A stretch of 64,000 bases of DNA from Thiohalocapsa sp963698775 (GCA_963698775.1 CAVOSE010000010.1:1-64000); one strand, 5' to 3'; counted from the stretch's first letter, positions 27,605 to 37,391 are shown. Program-made: numbers and translations. The notes: generated from the sequence alone by a model not told the origin.

Positions 27605-27659
27605 GATCACGCCGACCCTATTGCTCTCTAACCCTAGTGTCATTTATCGGGAGGCGATC

Positions 27660-28046
27660 ATGAGCGAGACCCACGTGCCAACGCAGTCGCTGGACGACTT
27701 CGAATGCGACCTCGACGAACTTGAGAGCGCCGAAGACTTTCTGAACTATTTCAACGTTGCCTTCGAACCTTCGGTCGTGCAGGTGAACCGCCTGCACATC
27801 CTGCAACGCTTCCACGATTACCTTTCCGAGGCCGAAGAGGAACCGAACAGCGTGCCCGCGCGGTTCGCGCTTTACGCCGGCCTGCTGCGAGACGCTTACC
27901 AAGATTTCATCGATTCCGATGCCCACACAGAGAAGGTGTTTCGTGTCTTTCACATGCACGAGCCACCCCACGCCGAGGTCAGCCTGAACGACCTGATGCA
28001 GCAACTACCGGAAAAGCCGCAGGCGCCCAAGGCCCATGCGTCCTAG
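27660..28046 (+). CDS. nifW: Nitrogenase stabilising/protective protein NifW
   Basis: A 128-residue protein with the NifW signature LESAEDFLNYFNVAFEPSVV then VNRLHILQRFHDYL. NifW helps MoFe-protein maturation and protection from oxygen. GGGAGGCG precedes the ATG at 27660. Its 3' end overlaps nifZ by 11 bases. The frame is intact. Confidence 0.93.
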   Translation: MSETHVPTQSLDDFECDLDELESAEDFLNYFNVAFEPSVVQVNRLHILQRFHDYLSEAEEEPNSVPARFALYAGLLRDAYQDFIDSDAHTEKVFRVFHMHEPPHAEVSLNDLMQQLPEKPQAPKAHAS

Positions 28047-28572
28047 CTTCGACTACGGCGACGAGGTGCGTGTGTTGCGCAATGTGCGCAACGACGGCAC
28101 CTATCCGGGCGCCGATACCGGTACCCTGCTGGTTCGCCGCGGCAGCACCGGCTACGTCCGCGACGTCGGCACCTTTCTGCAGGACCAGATCATCTACACG
28201 GTGCACTTTCTGGACAGCGACCGTGTGGTCGGTTGCCGCGAAGAGGAATTGCAGCCGGCCGACGCACCCTGGACACCGAGCCGCTTCGAGTTCCGCGACC
28301 AGGTCCGCGCAAGACTCGCCCTAGGTGCCAGCGGCCGCGTGCTAGTGGAATCTGGCGAGGTCGGCGAGGTCTTGCGCGTCCTGCGCGGCGCACCACCGCC
28401 AGAGGGAACCGGGGACGTCAGTTATCACGTGCATTTTTCCGGCCGCAACACGTTGCAGGTGCCGGAGTCCGCCCTCGAACCAGCGCCCGCCGAACCCGAC
28501 AACGCGACCGTCGCGTCGCCTACGGACCGCCAGCCAGACACGAAAATTGCCAGCCAGGAAGACCCCGCATGA
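28036..28572 (+). CDS. nifZ: NifZ, P-cluster maturation protein
   Basis: NifZ assists conversion of the second P-cluster precursor on NifDK. Two SH3-like NifZ domains are seen: DYGDEVRVLRNVRNDGTYPG with YTVHFLDSDRVVGCREEEL, and FEFRDQVRARLALG with SYHVHFSGRNTLQVPESAL. It overlaps nifW and is linked to nifM by a 4-base ATGA overlap, indicating coupled translation. The last 30 residues are a Pro/Asp/Thr-rich tail. Confidence 0.93.
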   Translation: MRPSFDYGDEVRVLRNVRNDGTYPGADTGTLLVRRGSTGYVRDVGTFLQDQIIYTVHFLDSDRVVGCREEELQPADAPWTPSRFEFRDQVRARLALGASGRVLVESGEVGEVLRVLRGAPPPEGTGDVSYHVHFSGRNTLQVPESALEPAPAEPDNATVASPTDRQPDTKIASQEDPA

Positions 28573-29501
28573 GCGAGAGCCATCCAGACACGCCAGCCAC
28601 GGGCCACGCCCCAGCAACAACGCAGTCGGCGACGCACCGCTACCATCTCCTGCGAGCCGCCAGCGAACGCTTCCAGCGCAACATCGGCGCACTTGCTGCC
28701 GAGCAGCTCGCCGAGGCGGAGCGGCAGGCACGACAGACCTTGGCGCTGGAAGAACTGGTGCTAGCCGCCGACGAGGCGCGGGACGTGCTGATTCCGGACG
28801 GACAGGTGCAAGCCGCCTTGCACGAGGTCGCCAGCCGCTACGACAACGAAGATGAGTTCGAGGCGGATCTCGCCCGCAACGGTCTGGACGCCGCCGGTCT
28901 CCATAGCGCACTGCGCCGCGAACTGACCTTCGACGCCGTGATGCAACGCATCGCCGCGGGCTACGCCCCGATCGCCGAGACCGACGAGCGCCTGTTCTAC
29001 GAGCTGCACCGAGAGCGCTTCGAGGCGCCGGAGCAACGCACCGCCCGCCACATCCTGATCACCATCAACGACGACTACAGCGAGAACACCCGCGACGCTG
29101 CGCGCGCGAGGCTCGAGGCCATCGCCGCAAAACTCCGCGCGGGTAGCAATGGCGGAGGCGGCAGCAGCGATGCAGTACAACGCTTTGCTCGCCAAGCTCG
29201 ACGCCATTCCGAGTGCCCAACCGCGTTGGAGGACGGCAAGCTCGGCACCCTGATCCGCGGCCGCCTCTATCCTGCAGTCGACGCGGCGCTGTTCGATCTC
29301 GATGAAGGCGCCGTCAGCGCCATCGTCGAGTCACCGGTGGGCTTCCATCTTATCCTGTGCGAGCGTATCCAACCCGGCCGCACCCTCGCCTTCAATCAGG
29401 TCCGCGACCGCATCCACACCGCTCTGGAACAACGCCGCCGGCGCGACGCGCAGCGGACATGGCTTGCGCAGCTGCGAGAACGACGCGCCGCCGCAGCCTG
29501 A
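28569..29501 (+). CDS. nifM: NifM, peptidyl-prolyl isomerase for NifH maturation
   Basis: NifM is a parvulin-type rotamase needed to give active NifH. The N-terminal helical region is followed by the PpiC domain: RTARHILITINDDYSENTRD, RFARQARRHSECPTALEDGK, LYPAVDAALFDLDEGAVSAI and VESPVGFHLILCERIQPGR. The 310-residue frame is open throughout; a Gly/Ser-rich stretch near residue 195 replaces a usually shorter loop. It is the last gene of the nifV operon. Confidence 0.93.
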   Translation: MSESHPDTPATGHAPATTQSATHRYHLLRAASERFQRNIGALAAEQLAEAERQARQTLALEELVLAADEARDVLIPDGQVQAALHEVASRYDNEDEFEADLARNGLDAAGLHSALRRELTFDAVMQRIAAGYAPIAETDERLFYELHRERFEAPEQRTARHILITINDDYSENTRDAARARLEAIAAKLRAGSNGGGGSSDAVQRFARQARRHSECPTALEDGKLGTLIRGRLYPAVDAALFDLDEGAVSAIVESPVGFHLILCERIQPGRTLAFNQVRDRIHTALEQRRRRDAQRTWLAQLRERRAAAA

Positions 29502-30082
29502 ACTTTGTTCTGACTTGATCGTCGATGGGCACCGCCAAAGGAGAGCATCCTGGCGCCCAACGCGCCCCTCTGCGTCGCTGTAACACGGGGAGCGAATCTT
29601 CGCGCCTCCAACCACGCTTCAACCTCATACTGATCGCCGCCTTCGCGCAGCGCCAGGAAGCTCACTACTTGCCCGAATCAGGCCTGCTTGCCGCTGACGT
29701 TTCAGCCCATGTATGCGGGATCAGGCACTTCCGCGCGGCCGCAGTGGATCGGCTTCAGGGGCATGCGCCTCTTGTTATCACATTTCTTGTGTTGATGTTC
29801 ACAACACCGTCGATTTGGTCTATCTTTGGTGCGCGTCTGTGAACGGAGAGCATCGGCGGGACGAAACGGCGTCCAAGACCACCCGCTCGTCCGCAAGAAA
29901 GAGCAGCCCCGCCACCCGTCGACTCGGTGGTCGAAGCAAGGACAGCAGAGCACGGCAGAACTGGTTCGGTTAGGCACCCGACACAGCGCCGGGTCCGAGC
30001 GGGAAGCCGGCAGACAAGCTGCTCACCATTGTGTGATCGAGACGGAACCGGCCTCTCGGCCATCACTTGAGGAGAAACTTTG
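29502..30082. other. Gap after nifM without a supported gene
   Basis: I see no conserved frame, RNA gene or repeat. Short ORFs on both strands lack ribosome sites and family signals. Confidence 0.6.
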
Positions 30083-30262
30083 ATGAAATCCCTGTTCCTG
30101 CTATTCTTGTTCGGCATCCTGATCGTTGGAACCGCGCTGTTCTTTAAGGGCCAGTCCAATTCCGTGAACCTCTACCACATCTGTAGCAAAGAGGTGTCCT
30201 GGTACGATGCGATTTTCTTGGATCCGGTCGAAGACAAGGCCGACTGCGAAAAGTATCAGTAA
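30083..30262 (+). CDS. Small single-helix membrane protein
   Basis: A 59-residue protein with one N-terminal membrane helix (KSLFLLFLFGILIVGTALFF) and a short tail with two Cys (YHICSKEV, KADCEKYQ) that would lie in the periplasm and could form a disulfide. GGAG lies 9 bases before the ATG. The family is not recognised. Confidence 0.5.
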   Translation: MKSLFLLFLFGILIVGTALFFKGQSNSVNLYHICSKEVSWYDAIFLDPVEDKADCEKYQ

Positions 30263-30420
30263 GTCGCTAGCGGCGCCCAGCAACTTTAGCCGGCGCCGCG
30301 ATTAACGATTCGCTCAGGGCCTACCGCGACGAGATTGCGGAGTGCATGTTCAAGGCTCGGCTTTTTCAAGACCTAAAGGAGTCAGTAACTTAACTCCCTC
30401 TGCATGTTGTCCCCACTCCG

Positions 30421-30929
30421 TCACCGCCGCTGATAATGCGCTCTACCAGCAATAACGTTTCGAATGCCGCCTCTTGGGTCTGTCCACATCTCCCTTGTAG
30501 CGAGGCAAGAGAATGACATGTAGATGGTCTATGCTTCGGCCTGCCTCTCTACCGTCGTTGTTGCCAATGGTGTAGGCATCCGGTTTGTTACCAAGAAAGG
30601 GAAGCTCCAAGACGGTTTGGATATGATCCATGGGCCTGTCACTCAAGTCTTCTCTGGCCATCATGCTCGGATAAAGCTCCGCGAAGTCGGTTGCTTCTAT
30701 CACTGATTTCACGCCATGGAGGGCATCGAAGTAGTCACTTTGCTCTGCTTCATTCAGATCAAAAATGGAAACGACGTGTCTCTCTGGGAATGATTAAGGC
30801 ATGACCTGGGTTTACCGGGTTGGTATCAAAGATGCCAACGAATGATCGGTTCTCGAAGATGAACGGGTCGGCCTGGCCGCTGGTGACTTTGCAGAAGTAA
30901 CAATTTTGTTCTGATGGGGTACTGCTCAT
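30421..30929 (-). CDS. HIT-family (histidine triad) protein, frame broken twice
   Basis: HIT proteins are nucleotide hydrolases or transferases. The N-terminal zinc-type pair reads CYFCKVTSG, then VNPGHALIIP and, after a break near 30790, ERHVVSIFDLNEAEQSDYF. The active-site region reads GRSIDHLHVILLPRYKGD: the third histidine of the H-x-H-x-H triad is Ile here. A second break near 30455 restores RGGIRNVIAG and a stop at 30421. Both breaks are one extra A. The Ile could itself be an error or could mean loss of activity. Confidence 0.75.
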
Positions 30930-31071
30930 TGTTGTTGCGTTTTCTCGGTGAATGATGACCATGTTCCCATGGAGCATCGAGCGAAAAGGGCCCAGGTTCA
31001 ATTGCATTCACACACGCCGCCCATGCTCAACCGCACTCCGTGCTCGACACACTTGAGGGCCACGCAGGCGT

Positions 31072-31398
31072 TCAGATCGCCGCCGTTGCGAACATCGCCT
31101 GAAGCGTGCGCAATGTGGTCTCTAGTGTGGCCGCACGCAGAGTCCCAAGGCGTTTCACGAGCCTAGCGCGGTCGAGCGTCCGGATCTGGTCCAGAACGAT
31201 GAGGCCCTGCTTGCCCTTGAAGTTCACCGGCACGCGAAATGCCGCCGGCCGCGAGCCCGTGGTCATGGGTGCCACAATCAGGGTTCGCAGGTGCTCATTC
31301 GTCTCATTGGGCGAGATGACGACGCAGGGACGGGTCTTCTGAATCTCACGGCCCACCGTCGGATCGAGTTGCGCCAGCCAGATTTCCCCCGTCTTCAT
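31072..31398 (-). CDS. mazF: MazF/PemK-family toxin
   Basis: An endoribonuclease toxin of a type II module. Family blocks: GEIWLAQLDPTVGREIQKTR, PCVVISPNETNEHLRTLIVA, PMTTG and GLIVLDQIRTLDRARLV. The ATG overlaps the stop of the antitoxin gene (TGATG), so the pair is translationally coupled. The frame is intact, 108 residues. Confidence 0.92.
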   Translation of the reverse strand: MKTGEIWLAQLDPTVGREIQKTRPCVVISPNETNEHLRTLIVAPMTTGSRPAAFRVPVNFKGKQGLIVLDQIRTLDRARLVKRLGTLRAATLETTLRTLQAMFATAAI

Positions 31399-31646
31399 CA
31401 CCAAACCAAGTCATCGTCGTCTTGGTTGGCGAGTTCGGGCCAGACCAAGGCATCCTCACCCTCCTGGGCGAGCCGCTCGGCGTCTTTGGCCCAGCCTTCC
31501 CGTGGGTTGCGGCGAATGGGGCGGATCTCGATCACCCCGTCGCGGACCTGGAGGTCCGCGGCACCCTCAAGCCCGACCTGGGCCAGAATGGGCTTTGGAA
31601 TGAGCACGCCTTGCGAATTCCCCATTTTGCGAATTGCGACTTCCAT
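31398..31646 (-). CDS. mazE: MazE/AbrB-family antitoxin
   Basis: An 82-residue antitoxin with the SpoVT/AbrB swapped-hairpin DNA-binding domain at the N-terminus (VAIRKMGNSQGVLIPKPILA) and an acidic C-terminal tail (ELANQDDDD) that would block MazF. I chose the internal ATG at 31646, where the domain begins, over an upstream in-frame start. Confidence 0.9.
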   Translation of the reverse strand: MEVAIRKMGNSQGVLIPKPILAQVGLEGAADLQVRDGVIEIRPIRRNPREGWAKDAERLAQEGEDALVWPELANQDDDDLVW

Positions 31647-31735
31647 CTTGGTATCCTCGCTAGCGATTATTCGGACGCACAATGTTAGCACAGACATTGT
31701 GAGCTGCACGGCTGGGTGGTCCAGGGCGTGTGCAC

Positions 31736-32941
31736 TCAATCTTGATTGGACGACTGCGCCGAACCGCGATCCACCAGCGCCGACACCACCAGGTCGCCCC
31801 AGACATTGAGCGCGGTGATCGGATAGTCGAAGAATCGATCGACCACCAGATACAGCGCCAGATAGGTCTGCGGCAGGCCGAGCAGGTCGAGCATGAAGGC
31901 CATCATCGCGATGCCGCCGCCGGGGATGCCGGCGGTGCCCGCGCTCGACGCCATGGTCAGCAGCACGATCATCAGCGCCTGCACCACAGAGACATCGGCA
32001 CCCGCGAGCTGGGCCATGAAGATCAGCAGGATCGACTGGTACAGCGCGGAGCCGTCCATGTTCAGCGTCGCGCCCAGCGGCAGCGTGAAGCTGGTCGTCG
32101 CGGGACTCAGGCCGGCGTTTTGCTCCAGCACCTGCTTGGAGACCGGATAGGTGGCGGAGCTGGATGCGGTGGCCAGTGCCGTGGCCAGCGCGGCACGCAC
32201 CTGTAGAAAGAAACGCGGCGGTCCACGCCGGCCCACCAAGGACAGCAGCAAGGGCAGGAACACGACCGCATGCAGCAGCGCCGCCGCCAGCACCGCCCAG
32301 ACGAACGGCCGCAGCGCGAAGACCTCAGCCCAGTCCATACCCGCCAGGCTGGCGTAGACCAACGCGGCGATGCCCACCGGCGCAAGCTTCAACAGCACCG
32401 AGAGCATGCGCATCAGCAAGGCATTGGCGGCGTCTGCCCCATCCGACAGCCATCGCCGTTGCGGCGCATCGAGTCCGCGCGCGGCCAGGGCGGCGAAGAT
32501 GGCGATGACGACGATGTGCAGGATATTGCCATCCGCCAGCGACGCGAACAGGTTGGAGGGGACGAGGTTGGCGACCAGTCGGTCGACACTAAAGCCGGCG
32601 CCGAAGGTGTCACCGTCGCCGGCCATCGGCGCGAGGTCGAGCAGCCCTGGCGCAATCCCGCGCGAAAAGGCATAGCCAAGCAGCGTGCCGACCGTCGCGG
32701 CAAAGGCCGAGGTCAGCAGATAGAAGCCCAGCGTCCGTCCACCGAGCCGGCGCAAGTCGACACCAGCGGCCAACGCGGCGTAGATCGAGACCAGGATCAG
32801 CGGCAGGATCAGCACCTTCAGCAGCGACAAAAAGATGTCGCCGAGCCAGCCCACCCAGACCGCGCCGGACGGAAACAGCAGCGCCAGCAGCACCCCAAGG
32901 ATCAGGCCCGCGGGAGTCGAATACAGCGTTTTCAGAGACAT
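31736..32941 (-). CDS. Dicarboxylate/amino-acid:cation symporter (DAACS family)
   Basis: A 401-residue inner-membrane transporter with 8 hydrophobic helices. Family motifs: SLLKVLILPLILVSIYAAL, the serine-rich ATASSSATYPVSKQVLE re-entrant loop, TSFTLPLGATLNMDGSALYQ and MASSAGTAGIPGGGIAMM. It probably takes up C4-dicarboxylates or glutamate with Na+ or H+. I chose the ATG at 32941 because the upstream part of the open frame belongs to another gene. Confidence 0.9.
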   Translation of the reverse strand: MSLKTLYSTPAGLILGVLLALLFPSGAVWVGWLGDIFLSLLKVLILPLILVSIYAALAAGVDLRRLGGRTLGFYLLTSAFAATVGTLLGYAFSRGIAPGLLDLAPMAGDGDTFGAGFSVDRLVANLVPSNLFASLADGNILHIVVIAIFAALAARGLDAPQRRWLSDGADAANALLMRMLSVLLKLAPVGIAALVYASLAGMDWAEVFALRPFVWAVLAAALLHAVVFLPLLLSLVGRRGPPRFFLQVRAALATALATASSSATYPVSKQVLEQNAGLSPATTSFTLPLGATLNMDGSALYQSILLIFMAQLAGADVSVVQALMIVLLTMASSAGTAGIPGGGIAMMAFMLDLLGLPQTYLALYLVVDRFFDYPITALNVWGDLVVSALVDRGSAQSSNQD

Positions 32942-32958
32942 TCCAGTATCCAACGTCC

Positions 32959-33886
32959 TCACTTGCCGAGAAAAGGCGACGCCGTTGCCTGACGCGGCGG
33001 CCGAATGCCCAGGGTCCGCATCAGGCGGTCGAGCATCTCTTGCTGCGCCTGCCGATGGCCGTATTGCGCCTCGAGGTTGTAGTAGTCGCCGAGTTGGTGG
33101 CGGGCGATGTAGTCCGACAGCGAGCAGTCGAAGCTGCGCGCGTCGACCTGCTTGTACACCACGTTGAGCCCTGCCGCGTTCAAGTCCGAAACCCGGCGCC
33201 GTGCGGCCGGGTCCGAGGACAGCGCCCGCGACCCTGCGAGGAAGACCAGATTGTCCTCGTCGCGTAGCTGGCCCTCGGCGCGCGCACTTGGAAATGCCCG
33301 CAGCATGGCAGTCTCCCGGTGCAGCGAGATGGTGCCGCTGCCGCCGTTGCCACTGCCAGCCGTCGTGGTTGTTGTGCAGGGCCAGGTACGGCCCACTGCG
33401 GCCCTTATAGTGATCCAGCACCGCCGCCGTGTAACCGGGCGCCGGCTGGCGCTGATCGCGGCACAACCGCGACTCCGACAGGCTGGTGCTGAAGTTGCGG
33501 TTCGGGTCCTGACCGAGAAAGGAGCGTCGGCCACCGCTGTCCACCGCCAACAACCCGCCGCCGTAGGTGACGACGCCCTGCACCGCGACATCGAAGGCGG
33601 TGTCCTCGTTGTCGTGGGGCAGTACCCAGAACGGCCCATCCGGCGCCTTGCGGTGCTCCAGGATGTGGAACACCCAGCGAAATGGGCCCTCGCGGACCTC
33701 TTGGCGTCGGTAGCAGAGTGGGGCTCTACGGATCGCGGCCAGGTTGCGACGAATGTCGCGGCGAGTCGGCGCTCGCGGGGTCCATGCAGTCGCTGATGGT
33801 CATGTTGAGCCGGACGGACCGTCATTGCCGGCACAACCGGCGAGGGCGACCACGACCAAGATCAAGACCAGCAACAAGAAGGCCAT
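32959..33886 (-). pseudogene. Putative lipoprotein with carboxypeptidase-like region, broken
   Basis: The N-terminus is a lipoprotein signal (MAFLLLVLILVVVALAGC). It is followed by an in-frame TGA 10 codons later, after which the same frame continues RRDIRRNLAAIRRAPLC to a conserved part: PFWVLPHDNEDTAFDVAVQG, GLLAVDSGGRR and DPNRNF. That pattern resembles M14-type metallocarboxypeptidases, from memory. A frame break near 33330 leads to YNLEAQYGHRQAQQEMLDR and the end. Both defects might be sequence errors. The function is otherwise unknown. Confidence 0.5.
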
Positions 33887-33929
33887 GGCGTTGCATTCAG
33901 TCGGCCTGGCTGCTCGCGGTTTGCGCATC

Positions 33930-33953
33930 GGGGCGAATGAATTCGCCCCTACG
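33930..33953. repeat. Palindromic repeat (GGGGCGAATGAATTCGCCCC type)
   Basis: Third copy of the GCGAATTC/GAATTCGC palindrome, opposite orientation to those at 16875 and 18008, between the broken lipoprotein gene and the MurE-like gene. Confidence 0.75.
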
Positions 33954-33975
33954 GGCGAGTCGGAAGGATCGGCGT

Positions 33976-35468
33976 TCATGGGGTCCAGCCCAGGCGTTGT
34001 AGGTTGCGTTCGACCTCGTCCTGATCGCTGAAGTAGGTCTTGCGGCCATTGCGGTCGATGGTGCGTTCGTGCCCCTTGCCGGCGATGAGCCCGACCCAGG
34101 GCTCATCGTCGGGTTGCTCTGCCAGCCGATCGAAAAGCACGCGGATGGCTTCGGCGCGGTCGACGACCACCTCTGGCGGCGCGGAACAGTCGCCCATGCC
34201 CGGTAGCACGTCGTCGATGATTGCACGCGGGTCTTCGAAACGCGGATTGTCGGAGGTGACGATGGCCCGATCGGAGCCGCGGCAAACGGCGGCACCCATC
34301 AGTGGGCGTTTGCCGCGATCGCGATCACCGCCGCAGCCGAACAGGGTCAGCACCCGTGCGTCTAGGAAAGGCGCCGCGGATGGCACCGAGCACGTTGTCG
34401 AGCGCATCCGGGGTATGGGCAAAGTCGATGACGATGGTGCGCATACCGTGCACGTGGCATTCAAAACGCCCGTCCACTGGTTTGAGCGCGGCCCAGGGCT
34501 TCGTCGGCGCAGCACCGAGCAAGGCCGTGGCCATGGTCCGCGCCAGCACGTAGTTCGCGCGGTTGTAGTCCAAGGCCAGGAACGGACATGCACGTCGCGC
34601 GTCGGCATCAAGCCCCGGCGTCGGTAACAACCGCACCGGTACCGCATCGCCGCGGGCTAGTTGGAGGCGCCGGACCACATCGGCGCTGGTCGTCAGCAGC
34701 GGCACGCCAGCGCCAAGCTGCTCAACAATCAATGCCTTGGCCGCGAAGTAGCTCGCCTCATCGCCATGATAATCGAGGTGATCTTGGCTGAAATTGGTCC
34801 AGGCAGCGGCGTCGAAGCGCAGCCCGAATACGCGCTCCTGATGCAGCGCGTGGCTGGAGACCTCCATCACCAGGGTATCGGCGCGGTCTCGGTAGTCGCT
34901 GAGGATGCGGCGCAGTTCGATATAGGGCGGTGACGTGAAGCCGGTCGCGGCCAATGGCTCGCCGTTCAGGCTCAGACCGAGGGTGCCGATGCTGAGCACG
35001 CGTCTGGCCCTCGGCGAGCAGCATCGCTTCCAGATACTTGACGGTGGTGGTCTTACCGTTGGTGCCGGTAACGCCGGCGATATGCCAATCGTCGGGCGGA
35101 TCGGGAAGAAATGGTCGCACAGTTGCTCCAGCGTCGCGCCCCAGGCACCGGGCGCAGTCGACGTAGACCGCCCGACCGGCAAGCCGGTCAAAGCAGTCCA
35201 GCGCCCGATTGATGACCAGCGCACCGAACGGACTGCCGGCCAGATAGCGCTCGACGATCTCGGCGTCGGTGCGACCATCGTCAAAGCGCTGAAAACACAG
35301 CAACGAGCCTGGCGTACAGGCGTCCGCGCGCCATTGGATGTCGGTCAGCGCGGCGGCGTCGAAGCCCGACGGTTCGCTGCGCCAGTCAAAGCGACAGCGC
35401 TCGATTGCTTGTGGCAACGACGGTCTCGCGCCTGGTTCTGCGCCCACTTGTTGATTTGGACTCGACAA
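33976..35468 (-). CDS. murE: MurE-like UDP-MurNAc-tripeptide ligase, frame broken
   Basis: An ATP-dependent Mur ligase. It shows VTGTNGKTTTVKYLEAML, GTLGLSLNGEP, VMEVSSHALHQERVFGLRFD, TNFSQDHLDYHGD, DFAHTPDALDNVLGAIR, TSDNPRFEDPRAIIDDV and AGKGHERT. DNPR is the diaminopimelate-recognition motif. Breaks near 35003 and 34365 are each one extra base. MurE normally lies in the mra/dcw cluster; here it stands alone, and its N-terminal domain is short and divergent, so it may be a second, non-canonical MurE. Confidence 0.85.
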
Positions 35469-35505
35469 ATCGCTTCCCTAACGCCCGCGGCACCAGTTAC
35501 ACCAG

Positions 35506-35826
35506 TCAGTGTGGCGCTGCCAGCTTTGTCCCGCCGACCACGTTCTGATAGTGCCGCACGGCGCCGGTCTCGAGGTTGCGGATGGTCACGTCCCCCTTGT
35601 CCATGCCCTGGGTACAGAGTTCGGCGGAGGTCTCGGCGTCCCGCACCAGCCGCTTCTCCAGCAACATGACCCCGCAGACGTTGTCGTAGGCGGAGATCCG
35701 CAGCGCTTCGCCGCTGTTGTTGATGATGCTCACAATGATGTAGTCGGACTGTTGTTGCGTCAGGCCGGTCGACGACGTCAACACGCAAATCACAACAGAG
35801 ACGACCATCAACAGCTTTTTGTTCAT
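35506..35826 (-). CDS. Small exported hypothetical protein
   Basis: A signal peptide (MNKKLLMVVSVVICVLTSST) is followed by an 85-residue domain with two Cys (NVCGVML, ELCTQGM) that may form a disulfide. The domain is beta-rich (IIVSIINNSGEALRISAYD). The family is not recognised. The frame is intact. Confidence 0.6.
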   Translation of the reverse strand: MNKKLLMVVSVVICVLTSSTGLTQQQSDYIIVSIINNSGEALRISAYDNVCGVMLLEKRLVRDAETSAELCTQGMDKGDVTIRNLETGAVRHYQNVVGGTKLAAPH

Positions 35827-35924
35827 CGGCTTGACCAGATTGACGCCACGCTAAAAGAAATCAGGCGCGGCCAACGCGACCGGAAGTCGGGGCGTGACCG
35901 CGCGCATCGAGCACCCGCGGAGTC

Positions 35925-37391
35925 CTAGCCGAAGTCGTAATTGCAGATATCCACGACCCGCCGGCAGATCTCGCGACCGTAGTCGGTCCACTGCCCCTGC
36001 CCCCAGTAGCGGTAGCAACTGGTCTGGGAGGCCATCAGGTGATAGAGCGCGTTGCGGTAGCGTGGGTCATCGGTCGGGGTGCCGGGCTTGAGCACCTTCT
36101 CGTTGAACAGCGAGCTGGCCTCTTCCATCGGGCCGAGCACGTTCTCGTAGCCCTTGACCCAGGACAGGTCGTTGGTCCAGCTGCCGCCGTCCATGTGGAA
36201 CTGATGGTCTTCCTTCTTCAGGGCCTCGATGACCTGCTCCAGCTTTTCCGGGCCGTCGCCGGGCTGCATGCGATCCCAGATCTTGCCCTGCTGCACCGGA
36301 CGGATCTCGGTGAAATCGCTCTCCTTGATGCCGAGCGCGAACAGGTGCTCCAGGTACTCGCTGCCGTTCATCAGCGGCACGTCGCCGCCGGAGGCGTTGC
36401 GCACCACCTCGAAGAACTTGTCCGGGAACTCGTTCATCATCACGCCGCCGTTTTCGCCGTCGGCGATCTGCGTCACCAGCGGCGGCACCTGCTTGCCCGC
36501 TAGTTCCCAGCGTTGCAGGCTCTGCGCCTCGTACCAGGGCTGCATCTGCGCCACCAGCTTGGTATCGGAGCCCTGCGTCTTGATGATCGCGATGATGCTG
36601 GCGGTCTCGCCCTTGGCGTTGGTGCAGACCAGCCGGTGCGGCAGATGCGGGCGCTGCGGATGCCAGCCGTCGGCGACCTGCTCCACCGAGTGTTCCTGAA
36701 TCAGCACCCATTGATAGCCGCAGTCGTTCAGCGTCTTGACGAACTCGTAGGCGACATCCGGGTGGTTCGGCAGCGCCATCTCCGATGGCGAGAAGCCGCG
36801 CAGCCGCTCTAGCGCCTCCATGCCGAACATGGCCGCGAAGTGGTGCTGGAACGCCTGCACATGCAGCCGGTAGTCCTGCACCGGCGTCGACGGCGCCACC
36901 GCGTGACCCCAGGGCATGCCGAGCCATTCGACGGCCCAGTTGAACTCCGGGTTCATGGTGATGCTCTTCAGCGCGTCGATGACATGGTCCTCACCCATCG
37001 CGCGCAAGCCGTGCAGCAGGGTGCCGGAATACTCCAGCATCACCCGCGGCGATTTGCCCTCATGGATCAGCTGCGGGATGAACTCGCCCATGCGCTTGTA
37101 GCACCAGACGAAGGCCGGGGCGTTGTAGTTATCACCGATGTCCTGGTGATCCATCATGTACTTGAGGTTGCTGATGATGCCGGCCGTGCGCAGGTCGTCA
37201 CCGCCGGCCGGGATCAGCGGCTGATGCTGATGCAGCGCGATGGCCGCCGCGGCGCGCACGCTGCCGAAGTCGACGCCGCCAGCAGAGCTAGATAAGGACT
37301 TGCTCTTGCCGGCCGCCATGGCGGCTGAGATTGCCGCCTCGGAGCCGCTGATGTTGGGTACGCCGTCGACATACTCGGGAAGTGTGGTCAT
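35925..37391 (-). CDS. Glycoside hydrolase family 57 protein
   Basis: GH57 enzymes are retaining alpha-glucan-active amylases, branching enzymes or amylopullulanases. It shows IALHQHQPLIPAGGDDLRTA, the first GH57 motif with HQHQP, then AVEWLGMPWGHAVAPSTP, WVLIQEHSVEQ and IADGENGGVMMNEFP. The C-terminus reads SCYRYWGQGQWTDYGREICRR. I chose the ATG at 37391 with GGAG upstream. The frame is intact. It is paired with a second GH57 gene 830 bases downstream on the same strand, suggesting a role in glycogen metabolism. Confidence 0.88.
   Translation of the reverse strand: MTTLPEYVDGVPNISGSEAAISAAMAAGKSKSLSSSAGGVDFGSVRAAAAIALHQHQPLIPAGGDDLRTAGIISNLKYMMDHQDIGDNYNAPAFVWCYKRMGEFIPQLIHEGKSPRVMLEYSGTLLHGLRAMGEDHVIDALKSITMNPEFNWAVEWLGMPWGHAVAPSTPVQDYRLHVQAFQHHFAAMFGMEALERLRGFSPSEMALPNHPDVAYEFVKTLNDCGYQWVLIQEHSVEQVADGWHPQRPHLPHRLVCTNAKGETASIIAIIKTQGSDTKLVAQMQPWYEAQSLQRWELAGKQVPPLVTQIADGENGGVMMNEFPDKFFEVVRNASGGDVPLMNGSEYLEHLFALGIKESDFTEIRPVQQGKIWDRMQPGDGPEKLEQVIEALKKEDHQFHMDGGSWTNDLSWVKGYENVLGPMEEASSLFNEKVLKPGTPTDDPRYRNALYHLMASQTSCYRYWGQGQWTDYGREICRRVVDICNYDFG

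Noticed and set aside
29396..29665. 89-residue minus-strand ORF overlapping the nifM end
   Set aside because: It overlaps nifM in antisense and I could not tie it to any family; too weak to call a gene.
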